DNA of 6,203 nucleotides from positions 1 through 6,203 of the forward strand of contig CANRMG010000112.1 of NCBI GenBank assembly GCA_947631675.1, written 5' to 3'. A program made the translations under genes and the position numbers. Below the pieces are notes generated by a model. That model made no database searches and had not been told where the DNA came from. It worked only from the letters and a program-made list of their open reading frames with translations. This stretch comes from an uncultured Oscillospiraceae bacterium. GTDB taxonomy: Bacteria > Bacillota_A > Clostridia > Oscillospirales > Oscillospiraceae. Shown in pieces: positions 5,289-6,203 of the stretch (position 1 is its first letter; the number at the start of each line of letters is the position of its first letter).

Positions 5289-6203
5289 TTATTTGTTGGG
5301 GGTGTGGATGGCGCGCTTTTCCGCGTGCAGGGCGGCCTCCCGCAGCGTCTCGGTGACGGTGGGGTGGGAGTGGATGGTGGCGATGATCTCGTCCAAGGTC
5401 ATCTCCTCGCCGATGGCCAGAGCGCCCTCGGCGATCAGGTCCGTAGCCCTGGGCCCGATGATGTGCATGCCCAAAATCTCGCCGTATTCCTTCCCAGCGA
5501 TGATCTTTACAAGACCCTCGCCGCCGTTGATGATCAGCGCCTTGCCGTTGGCGCTCATGGGGAACTTGCCCACCTTGTAGTCGATGCCCTTGGCCTTGCA
5601 CTGCTCCTCGGTGAGACCCACGGAGGCGGCCTCCGGCTCGATGTACACGCAGGTGGGGTTGGTCTTTTCATCGTACAGCGCGTCCAGCCCCATGATGTTC
5701 TCGGCCGCCACCTCGCCCATGGCGGAGGCGGTGTGGGCCAGCTGGGCGTGGCCGAACACGCAGTCGCCGATGGCGTACACGCCCGGCTGATTGGTCTGCA
5801 TGCGGTCGTTCACCAGGATGCGGCCCCGGTCGTTGTCGATCTTGCCGGCGTCCAGGTCAAGGCTGGCCGTATTGGCCCGGCGGCCGATGGCCACCAGCAC
5901 CTTCTCCGCCTCGAAGGAAACGGTCTCGCCGGCCTTGTTCTTGCATACCACCTTGGCGCCCACGGGAGAGGGCTCCACGGACTGGACCGGGCACTCCAGA
6001 TTGAATTCCATGCCCATGCCCTTCATGTGCTTGACGCCGATCTTGGTGAGGTCGCCGTCCAGCATGGGCAGCATGTGGTCCAATGCCTCCACCACCGTGA
6101 TCTTGGTGCCGAAGGCCGCGTAGGCGCAGGCAAGCTCCAGGCCGATGACGCCGCCGCCGATGACCACCATGGACTTCGGCAGCTTCTCCAGGCTCAGGGC
6201 CCC
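5289..6203 (-). CDS. lpdA: Dihydrolipoamide dehydrogenase (E3), N-terminus outside window
   Basis: The frame is open to the window edge, giving 304 C-terminal residues of a flavoprotein usually about 460-470 long; the FAD-binding start and the CxxxxC redox disulfide are not visible. E3 reoxidises dihydrolipoyl groups on E2 and passes electrons to NAD+. The fragment begins GALSLEKLPKSMVVIGGGVIGLE: the NAD-binding GGGVIG is at residues 16-21, with an acidic residue at the next strand end (E39). The second FAD motif is VYAIGDC (D147). The C-terminal dimerisation domain ends with HSHPTVTE, where H280 and E285 form the catalytic His-Glu pair contributed to the partner subunit. The stop is TAA at 5289-5291. 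It lies upstream of the zinc dehydrogenase in the same direction, separated by 116 bp with a hairpin, and likely serves this complex (AcoL-type). Confidence 0.94.
   Translation of the reverse strand, partial: GALSLEKLPKSMVVIGGGVIGLELACAYAAFGTKITVVEALDHMLPMLDGDLTKIGVKHMKGMGMEFNLECPVQSVEPSPVGAKVVCKNKAGETVSFEAEKVLVAIGRRANTASLDLDAGKIDNDRGRILVNDRMQTNQPGVYAIGDCVFGHAQLAHTASAMGEVAAENIMGLDALYDEKTNPTCVYIEPEAASVGLTEEQCKAKGIDYKVGKFPMSANGKALIINGGEGLVKIIAGKEYGEILGMHIIGPRATDLIAEGALAIGEEMTLDEIIATIHSHPTVTETLREAALHAEKRAIHTPNK

Noticed and set aside
5173..5601. A long N-terminal extension of the zinc dehydrogenase frame
   Set aside because: It would overlap the E3 gene in another frame and cross the hairpin. 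Dehydrogenase homology begins just after ATG 5172, which has a strong ribosome site.

Overview
The window is GC-rich (well over 60% by eye) bacterial DNA. Its layout is one truncated gene on the + strand converging on a five-gene block on the - strand. Shine-Dalgarno sites are strong and purine-rich, genes are tightly packed, and the protein sequences look like GC-rich anaerobic Firmicutes (gut Clostridia, Oscillospiraceae type). That taxonomic guess is inference; no rRNA or other marker gene is present.

Positions 1-816 (+) hold the 3' end of an ammonium transporter gene (Amt). Its cytoplasmic tail runs through a linker into a complete PII (GlnB/GlnK-like) signalling domain, so channel and regulator are one polypeptide. 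The T-loop tyrosine that is uridylylated in enterobacterial PII is replaced by glutamine. A strong hairpin at 829-862, flanked by A and T runs, terminates both this gene and the convergent operon.

Positions 871-6203 (-) encode a 2-oxoacid/acetoin-dehydrogenase-type multienzyme complex plus a zinc dehydrogenase. In transcription order they are: lipoamide dehydrogenase E3 (N-terminus outside the window), a hairpin-containing 116-bp gap, a threonine-3-dehydrogenase-like medium-chain dehydrogenase, E1 alpha, E1 beta and a single-lipoyl-domain E2. From the dehydrogenase to E2 the gaps are only 21-31 nt and each gene has its own strong ribosome binding site, so these four are almost certainly one transcript. 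E3 may be cotranscribed by read-through.

The likely logic is that the zinc dehydrogenase oxidises a secondary alcohol (threonine, or a diol such as 2,3-butanediol) to a ketone. E1 (TPP) then cleaves the ketone, E2 passes the acyl group to CoA through lipoyl-lysine, and E3 reoxidises the lipoamide with NAD+. The subunits resemble the acetoin dehydrogenase family (AcoA/B/C/L). However, the E1 alpha lacks that family's His-rich RGHGH active-site motif, and the partner dehydrogenase looks more like threonine dehydrogenase than a typical butanediol dehydrogenase. The true substrate is therefore open, and this is the most interesting point in the window. There are no tRNAs, rRNAs, CRISPR arrays or mobile elements.
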